Assembly: GCA_964531645.1 (NCBI GenBank)
Contig: CAZHEF010000022.1
Coordinates: forward strand, 1 to 41,258
Direction of reading: 5' to 3'
Length of the DNA: 41,258 nt
From: JBBIMS01 sp964531645
GTDB taxonomy: Bacteria > Acidobacteriota > Aminicenantia > JBFLYD01 > JBBIMS01
Made by a program: the position numbers and the translations under genes. The notes under the pieces are model-generated. The model was given only the letters and a program-made list of their open reading frames with translations, made no database searches and was not told where the DNA came from. Numbering within the stretch: position 1 is the first letter of the stretch; each line of letters starts with the position of its first letter. Shown here one piece after another: positions 33,347-41,131 of the stretch.

Positions 33347-33402
33347 ACCAATAAAAGGTCTTTAAAGGATCTAAAAAATTTGGATAACTCAGAAGCTCAT
33401 TT
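33291..33402 (+). repeat. Direct repeat, copy A (DUF763 3' end)
   Basis: Aligns without gaps to 33731-33842 at about 78% identity by hand count. Covers the last codons of the DUF763 gene plus about 55 nt of downstream sequence. Confidence 0.75.
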
Positions 33403-33490
33403 CAATTCGTCTCCTTGACAAACAAAATAAAGATACAAAGGCTGTAATTGGAAGAGATGTGGCAGACTTCTGGATAAATTACAGAGGAAA

Positions 33491-33664
33491 GCTAATCCTT
33501 ATGTTCCAGAAAAAAGGAAGATTTTAAAAGAGATAGTTCATATCCTTTCAAGAGATAAAAGAATCTTAAAAATTATACTCTTTAGATCAAGGATTAGGGG
33601 TTATTTCAAAAAGTACTCTGATCCGGATGTTCTCATTGTAGTTGACAAAAAGACAGTGATATAA
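33491..33664 (+). pseudogene. Relic of an MNT-type nucleotidyltransferase
   Basis: 58 codons without a start, reading ANPYVPEKRKILKEIVHIL, then FRSRIRGYFKKYSDPDVLIV and a TAA. This matches the GSX10DXD core with the spacing of 10 kept, but the key Gly is replaced by Arg (FRS for FGS), Asp-Ile-Asp is now Asp-Pro-Asp, and the rest of the protein is missing. It lies between the two copies of the DUF763 3' end. Confidence 0.65.
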
Positions 33665-33702
33665 AGGAGAAAATAATTGAGACTTTTTTAGAAATACTTC
33701 CA

Positions 33703-33721
33703 TTCCACTTACGAAGTGGAA
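33703..33721. repeat. Hairpin TTCCACTT-N3-AAGTGGAA, copy 1
   Basis: Perfect 8-bp arms with loop ACG. The same arms recur at 36402-36420 with loop CAT. Immediately precedes copy B of the DUF763-end repeat. Confidence 0.65.
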
Positions 33722-33730
33722 CAAAGGCAA

Positions 33731-33842
33731 TAGGAGATTGTGAAAGACTGAGAGCCCTGCGAAGATTGCAAAGAATCTTCCAATGGAATAATCAAAAGCC
33801 TCCAAGGAATTAAAAAAATTCGGATAATCCAGAAGCTAAGTT
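33731..33842 (+). repeat. Direct repeat, copy B (remnant DUF763 3' end)
   Basis: Partner of 33291-33402. Still readable as IGDCERLRALRRLQRIFQ in the DUF763 frame, then a short extension to TAA. No upstream part of a second DUF763 gene is present. Confidence 0.7.
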
Positions 33843-33916
33843 CATTGACTTACATCACCTAAAAACATAAAAATTTTTTTCCCCTCAGCAACCCCAAAAT
33901 CTTTTTTAGAATCTCC

Positions 33917-33945
33917 TTGTCTCTTTTTTGGGAAAGTAATATATT
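33917..33945 (+). promoter_or_regulatory. Promoter of the family B DNA polymerase gene
   Basis: TTGTCT (33917-33922), 17 nt, TATATT (33940-33945). The start site would be about 2-4 nt before the ATG at 33955 and there is no ribosome binding site, so the mRNA appears leaderless. Confidence 0.55.
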
Positions 33946-33954
33946 TGATATAGT

Positions 33955-36363
33955 ATGAGGAAAATTTTCCTTATTGATATTGACTACGACACTATTGAAG
34001 ACAAACTCTACACGATTCTTTATGGAAGGATGGAAGATGGGAAAAGGGGGGTTGTCCTTGATCCAAATTATGAACCCTATTTTTATGTCCTACCATTCAA
34101 CATAGAAAATGCAAAAAAGGAGATAAATGAAATTCTGAAAAAGGAAGGGATTGAGGTAAAGGGGATTGAGGTTGAAAGGAAAAATCTTTTAGGAGAAGAA
34201 AGGGAATTCCTGAAAATAAGATGTTTCTTTCCCCAGGATACGCAGAAGATAAGGGATTTGATAAAGAATCTTGAGGAGAAAAGAGGTGGTTCTGGTTCAG
34301 TAATAGAGGAGTATGAATATCAAATTGGTTTTTATAGAAGTTATCTGGCTGACACAGGCCTCTCCTGTCTTGAGTGGCTTGCTGTAGATGGAGAAGAGAA
34401 AAGATTTGGATTCAATGCAGATATAATAGTTGAAGCAAAGAAAATAGAAAGAGCAGATGGAAAAACATTCCTGCTAAAAGTCCTTTCCTTTGATACAGAA
34501 GTAATAGAGGAGAAAAGGGGTGAAAGACAGCTTATAATGCTTTCCCTTTATGGAGAGGGAATTCAGAGGGTTATAACATATAAAGAAGGAAAGTTCCCCA
34601 ATTTTGTAGAGATCGTTAGAGATGAAAAAGAACTGATTAAAAGATTTATTGATATTGTAAAGGAATATGACCCTGATGTAATAACAGGTTTTAACTCTGA
34701 TCTATTTGATTTTGTTGTTCTCAGGGAGAGAGCCTCAAAGCTAAAAGTAAAGTTAGATGACCTTTCCATTGACCGTTCAGGAGTAACCCTTTCCAAAAGG
34801 GCAAGGGTTAGCACTACAAGACTTAAAGGATATGTTCACATAGATATTTTCAATTTTGTTAACAACATTCTTGCTCCAATGCTTCATACTGAGGTTCTTA
34901 GCCTTGATGCTGTTTCATCTGAGATACTTGGAGATGAAAAAATTGAAATGGAATATTCAGAAATTCTGGAGGCTTGGAAGGAGGGAAGAAATCTTGAAAC
35001 CCTTGCAAAATACTCTCTTAAAGACTCGGAGCTGACATATAGACTTTCTCTTGTCCTTCTTCCCCAGATATGCGAACTTACAAGAATAGTTGGTCAGAGT
35101 CTCTTCGATGTCTCAAGGATGATGTATAGCCAGCTTGTTGAATGGTATTATACAAAAAGGGCTAAAGAGATGGGAAGGATTATTCCCAACCAGCCAAGGT
35201 TTGAAGAGATACAGGAAAGACAGAAGGAGAGTTATATAGGAGGATTTGTGAAGGAGCCAGAGGCTGGTCTCCACGAAAACATTGCAGTAATAGACTTTGC
35301 ATCCCTTTATCCATCTATTAGTTCAACTTACAACATATCCACTGAAACCCTGAACTGTGAATGCTGTAAGGAAGATGGAAACAAAGCCCCTGACCTTCCC
35401 CACTGGTTCTGTAAGAAAAAAAGTGGATTTGAATCCACTGTGATAAATGAACTACTTTCAGAAAGGCAGAAGGTAAAAGGTGAAATGAGAAAGTTCGCCC
35501 CCGGCTCTCTTGAATTCAATCTTTTAAACAACAGACAGATGGCTCTAAAAACAATTGCCAATGCAAGTTATGGATACTATGCATTCCCTGCAAGCAAGTG
35601 GTACTCAAAGGAATGTGCCGAATCAATAACATCCTTTGGAAGATACTGGATTAAAAAAGTTATGGATGAAGCCAAATCTTCAGGCTTTAAACCAATATAT
35701 GGAGATACAGATTCGGCTTTTTTAGGTCTTGATGGAAAAAGTAAGGAGGAACTCCTTGAATTCCTTGAAAAAATCAATAGCAAACTTCCAGGGATTATGA
35801 GAATGGAGCTGGAGAATTTTTATCGAAGGGGAATATTTATTCCAAAGGAGATTGGAGGAGGAGTTGCAAAAAAGAGATATGCTTTAATTGATGAAAGTGG
35901 AAATCTTAAAATTCGAGGTCTTGAGAAAGTTAGAAGGGACTGGTCAGAACTTTCCAAAAGAACCCAGGAAGGTATTTTAAAGTTAATTCTTGAGAAAAAA
36001 GATATAAAGGGAGCAATAGAGCTTGCGAAGGAGAACATTAAAAAGTTGAGGGAGTTGAAAGTTGACATTGAAGACCTTGTTGTATATGAACAACTATCAA
36101 AGCCAATTTCAGAGTACAAGCTAATTTCCCCTCACATAGGAGCTGCAAAAAAATTAATTGAAAAAGGAATTCCTGTAGGTGAAGGGAGTGTAATTGGATT
36201 TGTAATTGAGAAGGGGAAGAGTGCAATCTCTGAGAGGGCTCAACCGATAGAGTTTGCTAATCTCAAAAATGTGGATACTGACTACTACATAAATAATCAA
36301 ATTCTCCCGGCATCCCTGAGAATACTCAAAGTCTTGGGCGTCGTGGAAGAGGATATTATTTAA
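33955..36363 (+). CDS. Family B DNA polymerase, archaeal-type
   Basis: 802 residues, close to archaeal PolB and E. coli Pol II (about 780). The 3'-5' exonuclease is intact: Exo I Asp180/Glu182 in SFDTEV, Exo II in GFNSDLFDF, Exo III in YSLKDSELTY. Polymerase motif A is DFASLYPSI (Asp447), motif B is NRQMALKTIANASYG, motif C is YGDTDSA (Asp584, Asp586). A Cys-rich insert in the palm (CECCKED with a later Cys near HWFCKK) could bind metal. A proofreading, probably repair or translesion, polymerase; bacteria replicate with PolC/DnaE. Nearest relatives cannot be judged by eye. Confidence 0.93.
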   Translation: MRKIFLIDIDYDTIEDKLYTILYGRMEDGKRGVVLDPNYEPYFYVLPFNIENAKKEINEILKKEGIEVKGIEVERKNLLGEEREFLKIRCFFPQDTQKIRDLIKNLEEKRGGSGSVIEEYEYQIGFYRSYLADTGLSCLEWLAVDGEEKRFGFNADIIVEAKKIERADGKTFLLKVLSFDTEVIEEKRGERQLIMLSLYGEGIQRVITYKEGKFPNFVEIVRDEKELIKRFIDIVKEYDPDVITGFNSDLFDFVVLRERASKLKVKLDDLSIDRSGVTLSKRARVSTTRLKGYVHIDIFNFVNNILAPMLHTEVLSLDAVSSEILGDEKIEMEYSEILEAWKEGRNLETLAKYSLKDSELTYRLSLVLLPQICELTRIVGQSLFDVSRMMYSQLVEWYYTKRAKEMGRIIPNQPRFEEIQERQKESYIGGFVKEPEAGLHENIAVIDFASLYPSISSTYNISTETLNCECCKEDGNKAPDLPHWFCKKKSGFESTVINELLSERQKVKGEMRKFAPGSLEFNLLNNRQMALKTIANASYGYYAFPASKWYSKECAESITSFGRYWIKKVMDEAKSSGFKPIYGDTDSAFLGLDGKSKEELLEFLEKINSKLPGIMRMELENFYRRGIFIPKEIGGGVAKKRYALIDESGNLKIRGLEKVRRDWSELSKRTQEGILKLILEKKDIKGAIELAKENIKKLRELKVDIEDLVVYEQLSKPISEYKLISPHIGAAKKLIEKGIPVGEGSVIGFVIEKGKSAISERAQPIEFANLKNVDTDYYINNQILPASLRILKVLGVVEEDII

Positions 36364-36401
36364 TATATGCAGCTCTCATTAGACAACTCACAGATAACCA
36401 A

Positions 36402-36420
36402 TTCCACTTCATAAGTGGAA
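36402..36420. repeat. Hairpin TTCCACTT-N3-AAGTGGAA, copy 2
   Basis: Same 8-bp arms as at 33703-33721, loop CAT, 39 nt after the polymerase stop codon. It has no T-run, so it is a poor intrinsic terminator. Confidence 0.65.
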
Positions 36421-36474
36421 AAGGTGATGGGTCTTTTATTTCTTTTTTACCTTTCTTGCTTTTTCACTCGTTAT

Positions 36475-36503
36475 TTGACAGAAAACTTTCAATAAAATAA
36501 AAT
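36475..36503 (+). promoter_or_regulatory. Promoter of the DUF47-pit operon
   Basis: TTGACA (36475-36480), 17 nt, TAAAAT (36498-36503). Among the strongest promoters in the window. The expected start site is near 36510. Confidence 0.75.
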
Positions 36504-36516
36504 TAATTTTAAATAA

Positions 36517-36531
36517 TTATCATAATGATAA
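36517..36531. promoter_or_regulatory. 7-1-7 palindrome, FUR-family-like operator
   Basis: TTATCAT-A-ATGATAA is a perfect 7-1-7 inverted repeat, between the transcription start and the GGAGGAG of the DUF47 gene. It differs by one base per half-site from the PerR box TTATAATNATTATAA, and has the same architecture as the Fur box TGATAATNATTATCA. A repressor bound here would block the promoter. Confidence 0.55.
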
Positions 36532-36547
36532 AAAATGGAGGAGTATA

Positions 36548-37180
36548 ATGGGAATTTTACCGAGGGAAGCGGTATTTTTTGAACTTTTTGAAGAACAAGC
36601 TGGAAAATTTTTGATAGCTTCTCAGCTTCTTGAGGAGATAAAAAACGATTCTATAGACTTGAAGGAGCTTTCCAGGAGATTCAAATCTCTTGAACATGAT
36701 TGTGATGAAATAACTCATAAAATTGCTGAGAAATTAAACAAAACTTTTCTCACTCCCTTTGACAGAGAGGATATTCATGCTCTATCCCATGAACTTGACG
36801 AGGTAGTAGATTTGATAGAAGAGTCAATTTTTAAGCTCCAACTTTATGAGATCAAATATTTCGATGAACACATGCTAAATCTTACTAGAATAATAAAAGA
36901 ATCTATGAGGAAAATTTCTGAGACCTTGAAGCTTTTAAGGAAAAGAAAGGATATGTCAAAAATCCTTACGATTTGTATTGAAATTAACACCCTTGAAAAT
37001 GAAGGAGATAAGATATTTAGAGAGGCTATGATTGAACTCCTGGGGAAAAAAGATTCTCATGGGATGGATTCAATAAAATTAATGGGGGTAAAAGAAATTT
37101 ATGAATCCCTTGAGAACACGATTGATAAGTGTGAGGATGTTGCAAACATCGTGGAGGGGATCATCCTTAAAAATATTTAA
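36548..37180 (+). CDS. DUF47 (PhoU-like) family protein
   Basis: 210 residues, all helical, with the DUF47 pattern (FFELFEEQAGKFLIASQLL, EHDCDEITHKIAEKLNKTF, PFDREDIHALSHELDEVVD, ESLENTIDKCEDVANIVEGI). The acidic D/ExxxD motifs are metal-cluster ligands in PhoU-like proteins. DUF47 genes regularly precede pit and modulate phosphate uptake. GGAGGAG precedes the ATG, and pit follows after 11 nt. Confidence 0.92.
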   Translation: MGILPREAVFFELFEEQAGKFLIASQLLEEIKNDSIDLKELSRRFKSLEHDCDEITHKIAEKLNKTFLTPFDREDIHALSHELDEVVDLIEESIFKLQLYEIKYFDEHMLNLTRIIKESMRKISETLKLLRKRKDMSKILTICIEINTLENEGDKIFREAMIELLGKKDSHGMDSIKLMGVKEIYESLENTIDKCEDVANIVEGIILKNI

Positions 37181-37191
37181 GGAGGATTCCC

Positions 37192-38184
37192 ATGGATGGA
37201 TTACCTCTATCAATCATCCCTGTATTTTTGCTGATTCTTTCTGCTGAGTTTGTTAACGGATGGACAGATGCTCCCAACGCAATCGCAACTGTAGTCTCCA
37301 CAAGAGTATTGACCCCTTTGCAGGCAGTTGTTATGGCTGCAGTTTTGAATATGGTGGGTGCTTTCTCAGGAACTGCTGTTGCAATAACAATAGGGAAAGG
37401 GATTATAAAGCCTGAAATTGTTAGCCTAACTACAATAGGAGCAGCAATGGTAGGGATTGTTGTCTGGAGCACTCTTGCATGGTTTTACGGACTTCCAACA
37501 TCTGAAAGCCATGGTTTGATAGCAGGTCTTGCAGGAGCTGGTTTTGCTGCAGGTGGGTTTTCTTCCCTTGAATGGAGTGGATGGAAAAAGGTATTAATTG
37601 GGCTCGGGTTTTCAACATTCCTTGGTTTTATCCTCGCTATTCTCCTTACAACATTCATTTTTAGAACTTTTGGTGGGATAGCCCCAGAATCCATGAGAAA
37701 AATATTTGGAAAATTGCAGATATTCTCTTCTGCCTTTATGGCTTTCAGCCATGGAAGTAATGATGGACAAAAATTTATGGGAGTTATGACCCTTACACTT
37801 TACATAACAGGAGTTATAAAAGAATTCCATGTTCCAATATGGGTTATTTTCCTCTGTGGAATTACAATGGGTCTTGGAACAGCTTTCGGAGGATGGAGAA
37901 TAGTAAAAACAATGGGCATTCGCCTCACATGCCTTCAACCCGTCCACGGTTTCTCAGCAGAAACCTCTGCTGCTTTAGCCATCGAACTTGCCTCAAGACT
38001 TGGAATACCTCTTAGTACAACCCACACAATAAACACTGCAATAATGGGCGTCGGAGCAACAAAGAGGTTTTCAGCAGTTAGATGGGGAGTTGGCGGAGAG
38101 ATTGTAACTGCATGGATTCTAACTTTTCCTGTATGTGGACTCATAGCTTATACCATAACAAAAATTTCCATATGGTTGTTTTAA
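37192..38184 (+). CDS. pit: Low-affinity inorganic phosphate transporter, Pit family
   Basis: 330 residues with about ten membrane segments, the short Pit form found in many prokaryotes. The duplicated signature is present: NGWTDAPNAIATVVSTRVL near the N-terminus, and SHGSNDGQKFMGVM near residue 185. The second-half repeat is GLGTAFGGWRIVKTMG. Imports phosphate, usually as a metal-phosphate complex, with protons or sodium. GGAGG precedes the ATG. Co-transcribed with DUF47. Confidence 0.92.
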   Translation: MDGLPLSIIPVFLLILSAEFVNGWTDAPNAIATVVSTRVLTPLQAVVMAAVLNMVGAFSGTAVAITIGKGIIKPEIVSLTTIGAAMVGIVVWSTLAWFYGLPTSESHGLIAGLAGAGFAAGGFSSLEWSGWKKVLIGLGFSTFLGFILAILLTTFIFRTFGGIAPESMRKIFGKLQIFSSAFMAFSHGSNDGQKFMGVMTLTLYITGVIKEFHVPIWVIFLCGITMGLGTAFGGWRIVKTMGIRLTCLQPVHGFSAETSAALAIELASRLGIPLSTTHTINTAIMGVGATKRFSAVRWGVGGEIVTAWILTFPVCGLIAYTITKISIWLF

Positions 38185-38268
38185 AAAAGTGCGAAGCGCC
38201 AAGAAGGGCGAGAAAGCATAAAAAGAAGCCATAGAGCCTAAAATGACAAATAATACAGGTAAAATTCT

Positions 38269-38530
38269 TTATCCTTTGCTGTAATTATTTGAAATTACAA
38301 AAAATTCTTTCATTCCAAGCTTTCTACAGATCCTTTCAAGTTTTCCTATGTCTGAAGCATCTGCATTTATCTTAGCTTCGTAGGCTATTTTATTATTCAG
38401 TATAAAATCTATTTCAACTCCAGTCTTTTTTTTGATAGTATTTTACCTCGCCCTTTTTTAGATATAAAATACTAGATTTTCAAAGAGTTGCTCTTCATCT
38501 ACCCTTACAAAGTTATTTATCAAAAAGTAT
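38269..38530 (-). pseudogene. Relic of a DUF4143-type AAA ATPase (C-terminal end)
   Basis: Readable in pieces on the minus strand: YFLINNFVRVDEEQLFENLV, then EVKYYQKK, then after a frameshift TGVEIDFILNNKIAYEAKIN and LERICRKLGMKEFFVISNN to a TAA at 38269-38271. This is the C-terminal part of the AAA+DUF4143 ATPases common in archaea and thermophilic bacteria. At least one frameshift (near 38440) and an in-frame stop (near 38460) break it, and the ATPase half is gone. Fills most of the 506-nt gap between pit and mnmG. Confidence 0.7.
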
Positions 38531-38690
38531 TACTTTTCGCCAAATTAATTTTACAAAAAATTAGCTATTCTTGAGCTCTTTCCAATTATTCGGGAGAGAT
38601 GAGGGTGGCCTCCTTAGAAACTCAATAAAATTAATCTTACTCTTCTGGAAAAACTTTTTAATTGGAGATATTATAAAATCTTAGGATAAT

Positions 38691-40484
38691 ATGGAAAATT
38701 TTGATGTAATTGTTGTTGGAGGAGGGCATGCAGGTTGTGAGGCATCCCACATTTCTGCAAAGATGGGATGCAGGACAATTTTAATTACTTTAAATCTTGA
38801 TACAATTGCCCAGATGTCCTGCAATCCCGCAGTTGGAGGACTTGGAAAAGGTCATATGGTAAGGGAGATTGACTGTCTTGGGGGGGTTATGGGTTTAATA
38901 ACAGATGAGACGGGAATCCACTTCAGAATGCTCAACAGCTCAAAGGGTTCTGCGGTTCAGGGACCAAGGGCTCAGTGTGACAAAGCCCTTTATAGATTTA
39001 CAATGAAATCATATCTTGAAAAGGTTCAAAATCTCCAGATCTATCAGGCTGAAGTTGTAAATCTAATTATTGAGAAGGGAAAGGTTAAAGGGGTTATTTT
39101 GAAGGATGGGAGTGAGATTCATGGAAAGGCTGTTATTCTTACACCGGGGACATTCCTTAACGGCTTAATTCACATCGGTCTTGTTTCTTATCCTGCAGGA
39201 AGAGCTAATGAGCCTTCTTCCCTTGAACTTTCTGAATCTCTTAGAAGACTCGGGCTTAGAATTGGAAGATTGAAGACAGGGACCCCCATGAGACTTCACG
39301 CTGATTCCATAGATTGGTCAGCCTTTGAACCCCAGCCAGGAGATAACAATCCAATTCCTTTTTCTCTCAGGACAGAGAGGAAACTCGAAAACAAAATCCT
39401 TTGCTATATTGGTTATACCAATGAAAAGGTTCATGAGATTATTAGAAAGAGTCTTCACAAATCTCCTCTCTACACTGGAAAAATTAAAGGAACAGGAGTT
39501 AGATACTGTCCTTCCATTGAGGATAAAGTTGTTAAATTTCCGGAGAGAAATCGCCACCAATTCTTTCTTGAGCCTGAAGGATTGAACACAAAGGAGGTTT
39601 ATGTAAACGGCATATCATCCAGCCTTACCCTTGAGACCCAGATGGAGATTTTGAAGAATATAAAAGGTCTTGAAAATACAGTTATGTTAAGGCCTGCCTA
39701 TGGAATTGAATATGATTTTGTTTATCCCGATCAGATTTCCCACACCCTTGAGTGTAAAGAAATAGAAAATTTATTCCTCGCAGGCCAGATAAATGGAACA
39801 ACAGGTTATGAGGAAGCATCTGCTCAGGGTATTATGGCAGGTATAAATACGGTTTTAAAGATAAGAGGAGGGAAGCCTTTTGTCCTTTCAAGGGAGGAAG
39901 CATACATTGGTGTCATGATTGATGACCTTATTACAAAGGGAGTTGATGAACCTTACAGAATGTTCACTTCGAGGGCTGAGTTCAGACTTCTTTTAAGAAT
40001 TGACAATGCCGATGAAAGGCTTTTGAAATATGGCTTAGAACTCGGAACCATTGAGCCTTCCTTTTATGAAAATGTTATGAAAAGAAAAGAGGAGTTGAAA
40101 AAGGCTATAGATTTTCTTGAGAACACAAGAAAAGAAGGTGTTACCTATGCGCAACTTTTGAGGAGTAAAAAGACAGGTATTGAAGATGCTATTCAAGTTC
40201 TTCCTTCCAACTACCTACCTCTAAATAGAGAGGAGATTCTATATATCCAATCTGAGATTATTTACAAAGGGTATATTGAAAAGGATAAAAGAGAATATGA
40301 AAAATTGATGAGAGATATGGAAAGATTTATTCCAGAAGGAATAGATTTTAGAAAAATGCCAGGACTTTCAAAAGAGATAATTGAAAAACTGGAAAAATTC
40401 AGACCAAAGACCCTTTACGAAGCATCAAAAATTTCAGGTATGACATCTGCTGCCCTTCAGATTTTAAGGCATTATATAAAATAA
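38691..40484 (+). CDS. mnmG: tRNA uridine-5-carboxymethylaminomethyl modification enzyme MnmG (GidA)
   Basis: 597 residues, slightly shorter than the 620-630 usual. FAD-binding VIVVGGGHAGCEASHISAKMG, then MSCNPAVGGLGKGHMVREID, the conserved RAQCDKALYR, GRLKTGTPMR and YGIEYDFVYP, and the C-terminal helical domain (PGLSKEIIEKLEKFRPKTL, ISGMTSAALQIL) that binds MnmE. Works with MnmE on wobble U34 of tRNAs. No strong ribosome binding site. rsmG follows after 20 nt. Confidence 0.96.
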   Translation: MENFDVIVVGGGHAGCEASHISAKMGCRTILITLNLDTIAQMSCNPAVGGLGKGHMVREIDCLGGVMGLITDETGIHFRMLNSSKGSAVQGPRAQCDKALYRFTMKSYLEKVQNLQIYQAEVVNLIIEKGKVKGVILKDGSEIHGKAVILTPGTFLNGLIHIGLVSYPAGRANEPSSLELSESLRRLGLRIGRLKTGTPMRLHADSIDWSAFEPQPGDNNPIPFSLRTERKLENKILCYIGYTNEKVHEIIRKSLHKSPLYTGKIKGTGVRYCPSIEDKVVKFPERNRHQFFLEPEGLNTKEVYVNGISSSLTLETQMEILKNIKGLENTVMLRPAYGIEYDFVYPDQISHTLECKEIENLFLAGQINGTTGYEEASAQGIMAGINTVLKIRGGKPFVLSREEAYIGVMIDDLITKGVDEPYRMFTSRAEFRLLLRIDNADERLLKYGLELGTIEPSFYENVMKRKEELKKAIDFLENTRKEGVTYAQLLRSKKTGIEDAIQVLPSNYLPLNREEILYIQSEIIYKGYIEKDKREYEKLMRDMERFIPEGIDFRKMPGLSKEIIEKLEKFRPKTLYEASKISGMTSAALQILRHYIK

Positions 40485-40504
40485 AAAATAATCTGGAGAA
40501 AAAA

Positions 40505-41131
40505 TTGGAAGAGATCTACAAATTGATTGAAAATGAAGGGAAAAATTGGAGGATTTCTGAAGAAGGAATATTAAAGATGAAAAAAATTTATGAAAACCTT
40601 CGAGAATGGAACCAGAAAATTAATCTTGTTTCAAGGAAAGATTTTGATTCCCATTTTTTATCTCTTCTCCAGATAAGCTTCTGGTATTCCAACCTAATTT
40701 CACCATTTGAGAGTTTTTTAGATGTTGGCTCTGGAGGAGGATTTCCTGCCATAATTTTCAAGATTTTTAACCCCGAATCAAAGGGTATACTCATAGAGCC
40801 CTCATTCAAGAAAAGCTTTTATCTGCATTCAATATGTGAAAAATTAGGTTTTAGAAGTCGGCTTGAAATTGTCAGGACGGACTTCAAATCAGCAATTCAT
40901 TTTATCAAAAAGAGAAAATTAAAAGTTGATTATATAACCACAATAGGCTTTAAGAAAAAGGAACAGATAATAAGGGAAATTGAGATTACAAGAAAAGGGG
41001 TGTCCTTTATAACAGGGGAAAGGGAGATTGAAAGACTTCAACAAATCGAGCATTTCAAGAAGTTAAGATGGCTAATTGAGCCAGTTCCAGGGAAAGATTT
41101 TATAAAAGGAGTTATAATAATAAGGATGTAA
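40505..41131 (+). CDS. rsmG: 16S rRNA (guanine527-N7)-methyltransferase RsmG (GidB)
   Basis: 208 residues from a TTG at 40505 with GGAG 6-7 nt upstream. N-terminal NLREWNQKINLVSRKDF and SAM-binding FLDVGSGGGFPAI are typical of the family, followed by the IEPSFKKSFYLHSICEKLG motif. Directly follows mnmG, the standard bacterial order. Loss of this enzyme causes low-level streptomycin resistance in other bacteria. The parA/parB genes often found next are beyond the window. Confidence 0.93.
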   Translation: MEEIYKLIENEGKNWRISEEGILKMKKIYENLREWNQKINLVSRKDFDSHFLSLLQISFWYSNLISPFESFLDVGSGGGFPAIIFKIFNPESKGILIEPSFKKSFYLHSICEKLGFRSRLEIVRTDFKSAIHFIKKRKLKVDYITTIGFKKKEQIIREIEITRKGVSFITGEREIERLQQIEHFKKLRWLIEPVPGKDFIKGVIIIRM

